Source: Synchiropus splendidus (Eukaryota > Chordata > Actinopteri > Syngnathiformes > Callionymidae). Taken from it: a stretch of DNA of 64,000 nucleotides. Made by a program: the position numbers and the translations under genes. The notes below the pieces were generated by a model, which was not told where the DNA came from, made no database searches, and saw nothing but the letters and a program-made list of their open reading frames with translations. The DNA is taken from contig NC_071349.1 in NCBI RefSeq assembly GCF_027744825.2, positions 3,720,001 through 3,784,000 of the forward strand. Reading direction: 5' to 3'. Below, piece by piece: positions 1 through 10,452 of this stretch. Every line of letters starts with the position of its first letter. The first letter of the stretch is position 1.

Positions 1-1301
1 AAGGGTCTTTCTAGTAGTTTCACGTGAAATCTAAGCTGTCTGAAGTGTTTTTCCAAAGTTATCAACATTTTTATGTTTGGCGTTCCGGAATCGACCTTAT
101 CTCAGGCTGAAAACGCGTTTTAAGTATTGTGCCACAACTATGCATAAAGCTTAAGAACATGAAATTTTCACCTCCCACTATAGCAGAAAGGGTCTTTCTA
201 GTAGTTTCACGTGAAATCTAAGCTGTCTGAAGTGTTTTTCCAAAGTTATCAACATTTTTATGTTTCGCGTTCCGGAATCGACTTTATCTCAGGCTGAAAA
301 CCTTTTTTTCCGCATTGTGCCATAACTTTGCAGGAAACTTCAGAATAAGAAATTTTAACCTCCCACTGTTGCAGAAAGGGTCTGTCTTGTAGTTGCACAT
401 CAAATCGAAGCTGTCTGAAGTGTTTTTCCAAAGTTATCAACATTTTCATGTTTGGCGTTCCGGAATCGACCTTATCTCAGGCTGAAAACGCATTTTCTGC
501 ATTGTGCCTTAACTTTGCAGGGAAGATTCAGAACATGAAATTTTCACCTCCCACTATAGCAGAAATGGTCTTTCTAGTAGTTGCACGTCAAATCTAAGCT
601 GTCTGAAGTGTTTTTCCAAAGTTTTCAACATTTTTATGTTTGGCGTTCCGGAACCCACCTCATCTCAGGCTGAAAACGTGTTTTCTGCATTGTGCCATAA
701 CTTTGCAGGGAAGCTTCAGAACATGAAATTTTCACCTCCCACTATATCAGAAAGGGTCTTTTTAGTAGTTGCACATCAAATCTAAGCTGTCTGAAGTGTT
801 TTTCCGAAGCTATCAACATTTTTATGTTTGGCGTTCCGGAATCGACCTTATCTCAGGCTGAAAACGCGTTTTACGCATGGTGCCATAACTTTGCAAGGAA
901 GCTTCAGAACATGAATTTTTCACCTCCCACAATGGCAAAAAGGGTCTTTCTAGTAGTTGCACATCAAATCTAAGCTGTCTGAAGTGTTTTTCCAAAATTA
1001 TCAACAGTTTTATGTTTGGTGTTCCTGAATCGACCTTATCTCAGGGTGAAAACGCGTTTTCTGCATTGTGCCATAACTTTGCAGGGAAGCTTCAGATCAT
1101 GAAATGTTCATTCCCCACTATAGCAGAAAGTGTCTTTCTCGTAGTTGCACATCAAATCTAAGCTGTTTGAAGTGTTTTTCCAAAGTTATCAACATTTTTA
1201 TGTTTGGCGTTCTGAAATCAACCTCATCTCAGGCTGAAAACGCGTTTTACGCATTGTGCCATAACTTTGCCGGGAAGCTTCAGAACATGATATTTTCAAC
1301 T

Positions 1302-2308
1302 CCCACTATAGCAGAAAGGGTCTTTCTAGTAGTCTCACATCAAATCTAAGCTGTCTGAAGTGTTTTTCCAAAGTTATCAACATTTTTATGTTTGGCGTTC
1401 CGGAATCAACCTTATCTCAGGCTGAAAACGCGTTTTACGCATTGTTCCATAACTTTGCAGGAAAGCTTCAGAACATGAAATTTTCAACTCCCACTATAGC
1501 AGAAAGGGTCTTTCTAGTAGTTGCACATCAAATCTAAGCTGTCTGAAGTGTTTTTCCAAAATGATCAACACTTTTATGCTTGGCGTTCCGGAATCGACCT
1601 TATCTCAGGCTGAAAAAGCGTTTTCTGCATTGTGCCATAACTTTGCAGGGAAGCTTCAGAACATGAAATTTTCACCTCCCACTATAGCAGAAAGGGTCTT
1701 TCTAGTAGTTGCACATCAAATCTAAGCTGTCTGAAGTGTTTTTCGAAAGTTTTCAACATTTTTATGTTTGGTGTTCCTGAATCGACCTTATCTCAGGCTG
1801 AAAACACGATTTACGCATTCTGCCATAACTTTGCAGGGAAGCTTCAGAACATGAAATTTTCATATCCCACTATAGCAGAAAGGGTCTTTCTAGTAGTCTC
1901 ACATCAAATCTAAGCTGTCTGAAGTGTTTTTCCAAAGTTATCAACATTTTTATGTTTGGCGTTCCGGAATCAACCTTATCTCAGGCTGAAAACGCGTTTT
2001 ACGCATTGTTCCATAACTTTGCAGGAAAGCTTCAGAACATGAAATTTTCAACTCCCACTATAGCAGAAAGGGTCTTTCTAGTAGTTGCACATCAAATCTA
2101 AGCTGTCTGAAGTGTTTTTCCAAAATGATCAACACTTTTATGCTTGGCGTTCCGGAATCGACCTTATCTCAGGCTGAAAAAGCGTTTTCTGCATTGTGCC
2201 ATAACTTTGCAGGGAAGCTTCAGAACATGAAATTTTCACCTCCCACTATAGCAGAAAGGGTCTTTCTAGTAGTTGCACATCAAATCTAAGCTGTCTGAAG
2301 TGTTTTTC
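1302..2308 (+). repeat. 3-monomer (564 bp) tandem duplication
   Basis: Bases 1302-1744 recur at 1866-2308 with an offset of exactly 564 bp (three monomers). I saw no difference over 443 bp, including rare variants shared by both copies: ATTGTTCCATAAC, CCAAAATGATCAACACTTTTATGC and TGAAAAAGCG. The copies diverge at both ends. This is a recent unequal exchange inside the older left flank. Confidence 0.9.
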
Positions 2309-2900
2309 CAAAGTTATCAATATTTTTATGTTTGGCGTTCCGGAATCGACCTTATTTCAGGCTGACAACGCGTTTCCTGCATTGTGGCATAACTTTGTAG
2401 GGAAGCTTCAGAACATGAAATTTTCACCTCCCACTGTAGCAGAAAGGGTCTTTCTAGTAGTTGCACATCAAATCTAAGCTGTCTGTAGAGTTTTTCCTGA
2501 GTTATCAACATTTTTATGTTTGGGGTTCTGAAATCAACCTCATTTCAGGCTGAAAACGCGTTTTGCGCATTGAGCCATAACTTTGCAGGGAAGCTTCAGA
2601 ACATGATATTTTCAACTCCCACTATGGCAGAAAGGGTCTTTCTCGTAGTTACACATCAAATCTAAGCTGTCTGAAGTGTTTTTCCAAAATTATCAACAGT
2701 TTTATGTTTGGTGTTCCTGAATCGACCTTATCTCAGGCTGAAAACTCGTTTTCTGCATTGTGCCATAACTTTGCAGGGAGGCTTCAGAACATTAAATTTT
2801 CACCTCCCGCTATAGCAGAAAGGGTCTTTCGAGTAGTTGCACAACAAATCTAAGCTGTCTGAAGTGTTTTTCGAAAGTTATCAACATTTTTATGTTTGGC

Positions 2901-2926
2901 GTTCCGGACCACACCTTATTGAAAAC
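2901..2926 (+). repeat. 7-bp-deletion monomer variant
   Basis: The monomer reads CCGGACCACACCTTATTGAAAACG where the norm has TTATCTCAGGCTGAAAACG: CTCAGGC is missing and the bases before it are altered. The same deletion occurs in monomers at 14921-14945 and 18861-18890 (there CCGGATCGCACCTTATTG). One mutational event therefore spread to three dispersed sites. Confidence 0.85.
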
Positions 2927-3994
2927 GCCTTTTCTGCATTGTGCCATAACTTTGCAGGGAAACTTCAGAACATGAAATTTTCTCCTCCCACTATAGCAGA
3001 AAGGGTCTTTCTAGTAGTTGCACATCAAATCTAAGCTGTCTGAAGTGTTTTTCCAAAGTTAGCAACATTTTTATGTTTGCCGTTCTGAAATCGACCTTAT
3101 CTCGGGCTGAATACGCGTTTTCTTCATTGTGCCATAACTTTGCAGGGTATTTTCAGAACATGAAATTTTCACCTTCCACTATAGCATAAAGGGTCTCTCG
3201 AGTAGTTGCACATCAAATCTAAGGTGTCTGAAATGTTTTTCCGAAGTTATCAACACTTTCATGTTTGGTGTTCCGGAATCAACATTATCTCAGGCTGAAA
3301 ACGCGTTTTACTCATTGTGCCATAACTTTGCAGGAAAGCTTCAGAATAAGAAATTTTAACCACCCCCTGTTGCAGAAAGGGTCTGTCTTGTAGTTGCACA
3401 TCAAATCGAAGCTGTCTGAAGTGTTTTTCCAAAGTTATCAACATTTTCATGTTTGGCGTTCCGGAATCGAACTTATCTCAGGCTGAAAACACGTTTTACG
3501 CATTGTGCCATAACTTTGCATAAAGCTTCAGAACATGAAATTGTCACCTCCCACTATAGCAGAAAGGGTCTTTCTAGTAGTTGCAGATCAAATCTAAGCT
3601 GTCTGAAATGTTTTTCAAAAGTTATCAACATTTTTATGTTTGCCGTTCTGGAACCCACATCATCTCAGGCTGAAAACGTGTTTTCTGCTTTGTGCCATAA
3701 CTTTGCAGGGAAGCTTCAGAACATGACATTTTCACCTCCCACTATATCAGAAAGGACCTTTCTAGTAGTTGCACATCAAATCTAAGCTGTCTGAAGTGTT
3801 TTTCCAAAGTTTTCAACATTTTTATGTTTTGCGTTCCGGAATCGACCATATCTCAGGCTGAAAACGCGTTTTCTGCACTGCGCCTTAACTTTGCAGGGAA
3901 GCTTCAGAACATGAAATTTTCACCTCCCACTATAGCAGAAATGGTCTTTCTAGTAGTTGCACATCAAATCTAAGCTGTCTGAAGTGTTTTTCCA

Positions 3995-5279
3995 AAGTTA
4001 TCTACTTTTTTCTGTTTGGCGTTCTGGAACCCACCTTATCTCAGTCTGAAAACGCGTTTTCTGCATTGTGCCATAACTTTGCAGGGAAGCTTCAGAACAT
4101 GAAATTTTCACATCCCACTTTAGCAGAAAGGGTTTTTCTCGTAGTTGCACATCAAATCAAAGCTGTCTGAAGTGTTTTTCCAAAGTTATCAACATTTTTA
4201 TGTTTGGCGTTCCGGAATCGACCTTATCTCAGACTGAAAACGCGTTTTACGCATTGTGCCATAACTTTGGAGGGAAGCTTCAAAACATCGAATTTTCACC
4301 ACCCACTATATCAGAAAGGGTCTGTCTAGTAGCTGCACATCAAATCTAAGCAGTCTGAAGTGTTTTTCCAAAGTTATCAACATTTTTATCTTTGGCGTTC
4401 CGGAATCGACCTCATCTCAGGCTGAAAACGCGTTTTGCGTATTGTGCCATAACTTTGGTGGGAAGCTTCAGATCATCGAATTTTCACCACCCACTATATC
4501 AGAAAGGGTCTTTCTAGTAGTTGCTATCTAAGCAGTCTGAAGTGTTTTTCCAAAGTTATCAACATTTTTATGTTTGGCGTACCGGAATCTATCTTATCTC
4601 AGGCTGAAGACGTGTTTTCTGCATTGTGCCATAACTTTGCAGGCAAGCTTCAGAACATGAAATTTTCACATCCCACTATAGCAGAAATGGTCTTTCTCGT
4701 AGTTGCTCGTCAAATCTAAGCTGTCTGAAGTGTTTTTCCAAAGTTTTCAACATTTTTATGTTTGGCGTTCCGGAACCCACCTCATCTCAGGCTGAAAACG
4801 TGTTTTCTGCATTGTGCCATAACTTTGCAGGGAAGCTTCAGAACATGAAATTTTCACCTCCCACTATAGCAGAAAGGAACTTTCTAGTAGTTGCACATCT
4901 AAGCTGTCTGAAGTGTTTTCCCGAAGTTATCTACTTTTTTCTGTTTGGCGTTCTGGAACCCACCTTATCTCAGTCTGAAAACGCGTTTTCTGCATTGTGC
5001 CATAACTTTGCAGGGAAGCTTCAGAACATGAAATTTTCACATCCCACTTTAGCAGAAAGGGTTTTTCTCGTAGTTGCACATCAAATCTAAGCTGTCTGAA
5101 GTGTTTTTCCAAAGTTATCAACATTTTTATGTTTGGCGTTCCGGAATCGACCTTATCTCAGACTGAAAACGCGTTTTACGCATTGTGCCATAACTTTGGA
5201 GGGAAGCTTCAAAACATCGAATTTTCACCACCCACTATATCAGAAAGGGTCTGTCTAGTAGTTGCACATCAAATCTAAT
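3995..5279 (+). repeat. Tandem duplication of about 5 monomers (929 bp offset)
   Basis: Bases 3995-4350 recur at 4924-5279 with only a few differences. Shared rare variants include TTATCTACTTTTTTCTG, CTCAGTCTGAAAACG, and the linked block TTTGGAGGGAAGC plus ATCGAATTTTCACCACC. The offset of 929 bp equals five monomers (940) minus 11, which is fully explained by the two short monomers between the copies (about 6 bp missing near 4524 and 5 bp near 4898). Confidence 0.85.
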
Positions 5280-5500
5280 CTGTCTGAAGTGTTTTTCCAA
5301 AGTTATCAACATTTTTCTGTTTGGCGTTCCAGAACCCACCTTGTCTAAGGCTGAAAACGCGTTTTCTGCATTGTGCCATAACTTTGACGGAAAGCTTCAG
5401 AACATGAAAGTTTCACCTCCCACTATAGCAAAAAGGGTCTTTCTAGTAGTTGCAGATCAAATCTACGCTGTCTGAAGTGTTTGTCCAAAGTTATCAACAT

Positions 5501-5505
5501 TTTTA
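5501..5505. repeat. Left target-site duplication of LTR 1 (TTTTA)
   Basis: TTTTA of the interrupted satellite phrase ACATTTTTATGTTTGG abuts the TG start of the insertion. The same five bases restart the satellite at 7103-7107, so the phrase is restored if the insertion and one copy are removed. Confidence 0.92.
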
Positions 5506-5520
5506 TGTTGTATACACTGG

Positions 5521-5610
5521 AAGTTCGAAAATATTATAATCAAGACCTGCTAAATAATATTTGATATTGTTTCTGATTTTTTATCATTAATTGTTTAATG
5601 TTTCGAACTT
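5521..5610. repeat. 10-bp inverted repeat near the 5' end of LTR 1
   Basis: AAGTTCGAAA at 5521-5530 is the exact reverse complement of TTTCGAACTT at 5601-5610, separated by 70 AT-rich bases. Each arm contains the palindrome TTCGAA. It lies at the outer end of U3 and could be a paired protein-binding site or a cruciform. No function is known to me. Confidence 0.7.
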
Positions 5611-5991
5611 TAGTGAACCTGTATGCTTTTGATCGTGCGCGTTTGAACTCACGAACAGCTGTGTGCTTGGATCTGAGAATGACCTTGAAGGCGCGCTCAT
5701 TTGAAGTCATGAGAAAGTGGCCATCTTGAACTTAGTTTGAACCTGTGCGCACGTGCTGACAAAATGGAGTGGATGTACTGACCTAATATGGTGAACCGGG
5801 CATCAGTGACGTAAAAAATGATGTAAGTGCTGACGCAATTGACACTAATATGATCTATCACCGAACATGTATCCTTTTGAGGGAAGGACTTCAAAAGGCC
5901 ACCTGGAGAAAAACAAGATAAGTTATAGATATGACTAATTGGCTTGGCGTGAGAAAACGGATGTCGGTATGTCTTCAAAGCCGTGTGTGGC

Positions 5992-5999
5992 TATATAAG
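5992..5999 (+). promoter_or_regulatory. TATA box of LTR 1
   Basis: TATATAAG, preceded by GTGTGTGGC and followed by GCGCTCGGAG, is a textbook RNA polymerase II TATA element. It would place the cap site (U3/R boundary) about 25-30 bp downstream, near 6020-6030, just before the pyrimidine-rich stretch TTCTTGCTCTTTTTGG. It lies 486 bp into the LTR on the same strand as the downstream AATAAA, which fixes the element's orientation as +. Confidence 0.75.
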
Positions 6000-6055
6000 C
6001 GCTCGGAGATGTGACCCTGGGTTCTTGCTCTTTTTGGATCTTCGCCCGCGTCTGT

Positions 6056-6066
6056 CCGCCGTAAGT
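6056..6066 (+). promoter_or_regulatory. Splice-donor-like site in R of LTR 1
   Basis: CCGCC followed by GTAAGT (6061-6066) matches the 5' splice-site consensus in its intron half and lies about 35-40 nt after the predicted cap site. A leader donor inside R is known in spumaviruses and some retrotransposons. The exon-side match is weak, so a chance occurrence is possible. Confidence 0.4.
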
Positions 6067-6183
6067 TTTTATCTTATCTTGGGACGGTGCTCTTGCTGTT
6101 TGCTCTCGGACCATTTGATTTTAACTCATCTTTTATTTCTCTCTTACTATTTTTGAATTAATCCTTTTTATTGAAGTAATTTT

Positions 6184-6356
6184 GATTATATGATTTAAGT
6201 ATTTTTAATTATACGGTTTTTGAAGTGTTTTTGATTATATGGTTTTGAAGTATTCTTAATTATACGGTTTTTGAAGTGTTTTTGATTATATGGTTTTGAA
6301 GTATTCTTAATTATACGGTTTTTGAAGTATTTTTGATTATATGGCTTTTGAAGTAT
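6184..6356 (+). repeat. 51-bp minisatellite in LTR 1
   Basis: Tandem units: 6184-6232 (49 bp, slightly diverged), 6233-6283 (51 bp), 6284-6334 (51 bp) and a partial unit 6335-6356. Each unit is itself a pair of related 25/26-bp halves: GATTATATGGTTTTGAAGT followed by AATTATACGGTTTTTGAAGT. The tract is T-rich on the + strand and lies between the TATA box and the poly(A) signal, so it would be transcribed in R. Open frames through it merely reflect that 51 is a multiple of three. Confidence 0.92.
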
Positions 6357-6363
6357 ATGTACT

Positions 6364-6385
6364 AGTACCAGCGTCTGGCGGTACT
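6364..6385 (+). other. Stem-loop A with CAGCGTCTGGC core (LTR 1)
   Basis: Outer stem AGTAC (6364-6368) pairs with GTACT (6381-6385). Inside is the core CAGCGTCTGGC (6369-6379), where CAG pairs with CTG around the loop CGT, leaving a 3' bulge GCG. The same architecture recurs 35 nt downstream with a different outer-stem sequence. It sits just after the minisatellite in the presumed R region. This fold is my own pairing by eye. Confidence 0.6.
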
Positions 6386-6397
6386 TTTGATATTGTT

Positions 6398-6421
6398 GGG
6401 TATCAGCGTCTGGCAATACCC
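6398..6421 (+). other. Stem-loop B with CAGCGTCTGGC core (LTR 1)
   Basis: Outer stem GGGTAT (6398-6403) pairs with ATACCC (6416-6421) around an identical core CAGCGTCTGGC (6404-6414) and a 3' bulge GCA. Relative to stem-loop A, two outer-stem pairs have changed on both sides (A-T to G-C and C-G to T-A), so pairing is kept while sequence is not. Confidence 0.6.
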
Positions 6422-6516
6422 TTGAGTTTATGGATTTTATTATTTTTGGTTGACTTTGCTGTTTTTACTATTCTTTTATTAATTTTTTGAAGAAACATTT
6501 TTGTGACAAAAAACAA

Positions 6517-6522
6517 AATAAA
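6517..6522 (+). terminator. Poly(A) signal of LTR 1 (AATAAA)
   Basis: AATAAA in an A-rich context (AAACAAAATAAAATTG), about 520 bp after the TATA box and 580 bp before the 3' end of the LTR. In an LTR this marks the R/U5 boundary roughly 15-25 nt downstream. It is the only clear canonical signal on the + strand of this element. Confidence 0.65.
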
Positions 6523-6842
6523 ATTGAGTACGAATTAAGTACTGAAAAGGCACAACGGCGTTGATCCCTGACTACTAAAGAATCAACTGGCTCCTACCTA
6601 CTACCATCAATTGGGTTATAGGTGAGTTATTGTTTGATTTCCTCCTGTTGCACATTTAATGAGTGTCTCACATGGTAGCATCATTCCATCCTGAATTATT
6701 GTGTCAATGATTAGGTGGTAATTTTAGGCATTTATGGGGAAAATGTTATTTGAAAGGAATGGATTTAGGATCCGATCATGAGTCCCTAAACGAAGTTAAG
6801 TAAAGAGACTACGGTAAGAGGTGTAGCATTGTAAGGTCAAGA

Positions 6843-7017
6843 ACCTGTTTTTTAACAGGTCGGGCTAATTAAATAACCCGCTCAGTGAAGCGCCGACACT
6901 ACTCACTAATATAATAAGGTATAGTTGATATGCTTATTATAGTTTTAGAACCGTGTCCGCAACAAGAGGCTGACTGAGTTGACCAACCGAGGGGCCCTTT
7001 ACCAGAGAGGCAAAGGG
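6843..7017 (+). other. Cluster of U5 hairpins in LTR 1
   Basis: Several short perfect inverted repeats follow one another: ACCTGTT/AACAGGT (6843-6849 with 6854-6860, loop TTTT); CGGG/CCCG (6861-6864 with 6877-6880); TATAATAAG/CTTATTATA (6910-6918 with 6933-6941); and CCCTTT/AAAGGG (6995-7000 with 7012-7017). The terminal segment of this LTR could therefore be strongly folded as RNA. Short stems can arise by chance; the first and third are the most convincing. Confidence 0.5.
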
Positions 7018-7102
7018 AGGTAGTGTGCTCGGAACTAGGGACGGCTTATGTTATAGCTAATCGCCTTGTACACAAGACCTTGAAAACCTAAACCCGACGA
7101 CA

Positions 7103-7107
7103 TTTTA
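7103..7107. repeat. Right target-site duplication of LTR 1 (TTTTA)
   Basis: TTTTA directly after the CA end of the insertion, identical to 5501-5505. The satellite resumes in register with TGTTTGGCGTTCC. Confidence 0.92.
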
Positions 7108-9690
7108 TGTTTGGCGTTCCTGAACCCACCTTATCTCTGGCTGAAAACGCGTTTTCTGCTTTATGCCATAACTTTGCTGGGAATCTTCAGAACATGAAAT
7201 TTTAACCTCCCACTATAGCAGAAAGGGTCTTTCTAGTAGTTGCACATCAAATCTAAGCTGTCTGAAATGTTTTTTCCAAAGTTATCAACATTTTTATGTT
7301 TGGCGTTCCGGAACCCACCTTATCTCAGGCTGAAAACACGATTTCTGCATTGGGCCATAACTTTGCAATGAAGCTTCAGAACATGAAATTTTCACCTCCC
7401 ACTATAGCAGAAAGGGTCTTTCTAGTAGTTGCACATCAAATCTAAGCTGTCTGAAGTGTTTTTGGAAAGTTATCAACATTTTTATGTTTGGCGTTCCGGA
7501 ATCGACCTTATCTCAGGCTGAAAACGCGTTTCACGCATTGTCCCATAACTTTCCAGGGAAGCTTCAGAACATGAAATTTTGACCTCCCACTATAGCAGAA
7601 AGGGTCTTTCTAGTAGTTGCACATCAAATCTAAGCTGTCTGAAGTGTTTTTCCAAAGATATCAACATTTTTGTGTTTGGCGTTCCGGAACCCACCTTATC
7701 TCAGGCTGAAAACGTGTTTTCTGCATTGTGCCATAACTTTGCAGGGAAGCTTCAGAACATGAAATGTTCACCTCCCACGATAGCAGATAGGGTATTTCTA
7801 GTAGTTGCACATCAAATCTAAGCTGTCTGAAATGTTTTTTCCAAAGTTATCAACATTTTTATGTTTGGCGTTCCGGAATCGACCTTATCTCAGGCTGAAA
7901 ACGCGTTTCACGCATTGTCCCATAACTTTGCAGGGAAGCTTCAGAACATGAAATTTTCACCTCCCACTATAGCAGAAAGGGTCTTTCTAGTAGTTGCACA
8001 TCAAATCTAAGCTGTCTGAAGTGTTGTTCCAAAGTTATCAACATTTTTACGTTTGGCGTTCCGGAACCCACCTTATCTCAGGCTGAAAACGTGTTTTCTG
8101 CATTGTGCCATAACTTCTCAGGGAAGCTTCAGAACATGAAATGTTCACCTCCCACTATCGCAGAAAGGGTCTTTCTAGTAGTTGCACATCAAATCTAAGC
8201 TGTCTGAAGTGTTTTTCGAAAGATATCAACATTTTTGTGTTTGGCGTTCCGGAATCAACCTTATCTCAGGCTGAAAACGCGTTTTCTGCATTGTGCCATA
8301 ACTTTGCAGGGAAGCTTCAGAACATGAAATGTTCACCTCCCACTATAGCAGAAAGGGTCTTTCTAGTAGTTGCACATCAAATCTAAGCTGTCTGAAGCGT
8401 TTTTCGAAAATTATCAACATTTTTATGTTTGGCGTACCGGAACACACCTTATCTCAAACTGAAAACGCGTTTTCTGCATTGTGCAATTACTTTGCAGGGA
8501 AGCTTCGGATCATGAAATTTTCACGTCCCACTATAGCAGAAAGGGTCTTTCTAGTAGTTGCACATCAAATCTAAGCTGTATGAAGTTTTTTTCCAAAGTT
8601 ATCAACATTTTTATGTTTGGCGTTCCGGAATCAACCTTATCTCAGGCTGAAAACGCGTTTTCTGCATTTTGCCATAACTTTGCAAGGAAGTTTCACAACA
8701 TGAAATTTTCACCTCCCACTATAGCAGAAAGGGTCTTTCTAGTAGTTGCACATCAAATCTAAGCTGTCCGATGTGTTTTTCCAAAGTTATCAACATTATT
8801 ATGTTTGGCGTTCCGGAACCCACCTTATGTCAGGGTGAAAACGCGTTTTCTGCATTGTTCCTTAACTTTGCAGGGAAGCTTCAGAAAATGAAAGTTTCAC
8901 CTCCCACTATAGCAGAAAGGGTCTTTCTCGTAGTTGCACATCAAATCTAAGCTGTCTGATGTGTTTTTCCAAAGTTATCAACATTTTTATGTTTGGCGTT
9001 CCGGAACCCACCTTATCTCTGGCTGAAAACGCGTTTTCTGCATTGTGCCACAACTTTGCAGGGAAGCTTCAGAACATGAAATTTTAACCACCCACTGTAG
9101 CAGAAAGGCTCTTTCTAGTAGTTGCACATCAAATCTAAGCTGTCTGAAGTGTTTTTCTGAAGTTATCAACATTTTTATGTTTGGCGTTCCGGAACCCACC
9201 TTATCTCAGGCTGAAAACGCGTTTTCTGCATTGTTCCTTAACTTTGCAGGTAAGCATCAGAACATGAAATTTTCAGCTCCCACTATGACAAACAGGGTCT
9301 TTCTAATAGTTGCACATCAAATCTAATCTGTCTGAAGTGTTTTTCGAAAGTTATCAACATTTTTATGTTTGGCGTTCTGGAACCCACCTTGTCTCAGGCT
9401 GAAAACGCGCTTTCTGCATTGTGCCATAACTTTGAAGGAAAGCTTCAGAACATGAAAGTATCACCTCCCACTATAGCAGAAAGGGTATTTCAAGTAGTTG
9501 CACATCAAATCTAAGTTGTCTGAAGTGTTTTTCGAAATTTATCAACATTTTTACGTTTGCCGCTCCGGAACCCATATTATCTCGGGCTGAAAACGCGTTT
9601 TCTGCATTGTGCCATAACTTTGCAGGGAAGCTTCCGAACATGAAATTTTCACCTCCCACGATGGCAGAAAGGGTCTTTCTAGTAGTTGCA

Positions 9691-10395
9691 CATCAAATCT
9701 ATGCTGTCTGAAGTGTTGTTCCAAAGTTATTAACATTTTTACGTTTGGCGTTCCGGAACCCACCTTATCTCAGGCTGAAAACACGTTTTGTGCATTGTGC
9801 CATAAATTCTCAGGGAAGCTTCAGAACATGACATTTTCAACTCCCACTATAACAGACAGGATCTTTCTAGTAGTTGCACATCAAATCTAAGTTGTCTGAA
9901 GTGTTTTTCGAAAGCTATCAACATTTTTTAGGTTGGCGTTCCAGAAACGACCTTATCTCGGGCTGAAAACGCGTTTTCTGCATTGTGCCATAACTTTGCA
10001 GGGAAGCTTCAGAACATGAAATTTTAACCTCCCACTATAGAAGAAAGGGTCTTTCAAGTCGTTGCACATCAAATCTAATCTATCTGAAGTGTTTTTCGAA
10101 AGTTATCAACATTTTTATGTTTGGCGTTCCGGAATCGACCTTATCTCAGGCTGAAAACGTGTTTTACGCATTGTCCCATAACTTTCCAGGGAAGCTTCAG
10201 AACATGAAATTTTGACCTCCCACTATGGCAGAAAGGGTCTTTCTAGTTGTTGCACATCAAATCTAAGCTGTCTGAAGTGTTGTTCCAAAGTTATTAACAT
10301 TTTTACGTTTGGCGTTCCGGAACCCACCTTATCTCAGGCTGAAAACACGTTTTGTGCATTGTGCCAGAAATTCTCAGGGAAGATTCAGAAAATGA
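9691..10395 (+). repeat. 3-monomer duplication with AAATTCTCAGGG variant
   Basis: A monomer around 9691-9830 recurs at about 10255-10395, an offset of 564 bp. Both share GTGTTGTTCCAAAGTTATTAAC, ACGTTTGGCG, AAAACACGTTTTGTGC and AAATTCTCAGGGAAG. This is another exchange of exactly three monomers. Confidence 0.75.
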
Positions 10396-10452
10396 AATTT
10401 TCACCTCCCACTATAGCATAAAGGGTCTTTCGAGTAGTTGCACATCAAATCT

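Larger units (their letters stand above)
1..5505 (+). repeat. 188-bp satellite array, left block
   Basis: About 29 head-to-tail monomers of a 188-bp satellite. Each begins (arbitrary phase) at AAGCTGTCTGAAGTG and runs through the landmarks TTATCAACATTTTTATG, GCGTTCCGGAATCGACC, CTGAAAACGCGTTTTC, GCCATAACTTTGCAGGG, CAGAACATGAAATTTTC and GTAGTTGCACATCAAATCT. Spacing between identical landmarks is 188 bp almost everywhere. Monomers differ by scattered substitutions. Two monomers are short: one lacks about 6 bp near 4524 and one lacks about 5 bp near 4898. The array is already under way at base 1, so its true left edge is outside the window. No gene is present; open frames here come from the repeat itself. 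Confidence 0.98.
5506..7102 (+). mobile_element. Solo LTR 1 (1597 bp)
   Basis: A non-satellite insertion begins TGTTGTATACACTGG and ends CCCGACGACA. It therefore has TG...CA termini with a short imperfect inverted end (TGTTGT against TGTCGT), and is flanked by a perfect 5-bp duplication TTTTA. No direct terminal repeat is seen within it and no gag, pol or env reading frame, so it is best read as one LTR left after LTR-LTR recombination. On the + strand it carries a TATA box, a splice-donor-like site, a 51-bp minisatellite, paired stem-loops and an AATAAA in the order expected for U3-R-U5. Five-base duplications fit Ty3/gypsy-type elements and several retrovirus groups; I cannot assign a family. 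A short non-autonomous element is the alternative. Confidence 0.85.

Noticed and set aside
5697..5978. 93-codon minus-strand frame in U3 of LTR 1
   Set aside because: It runs against the element's orientation, has no recognisable domain and is of a length expected by chance.
6195..6416. 73-codon minus-strand frame with repeated YNQKHFKNRIIKNTSKP
   Set aside because: It is the translation of the 51-bp minisatellite, whose unit is a multiple of three.
5506..7102. Complete small provirus or TRIM-like element with two LTRs
   Set aside because: I found no direct repeat linking its beginning and end, no primer-binding site next to an internal TG...CA boundary and no polypurine tract before a second LTR start.
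5506..7102. tRNA-, 5S- or SINE-like RNA gene inside the insertions
   Set aside because: No A/B box pair at proper spacing, no tRNA-like cloverleaf and no poly(A) or simple-repeat tail; TSD and TG...CA ends fit an LTR instead.
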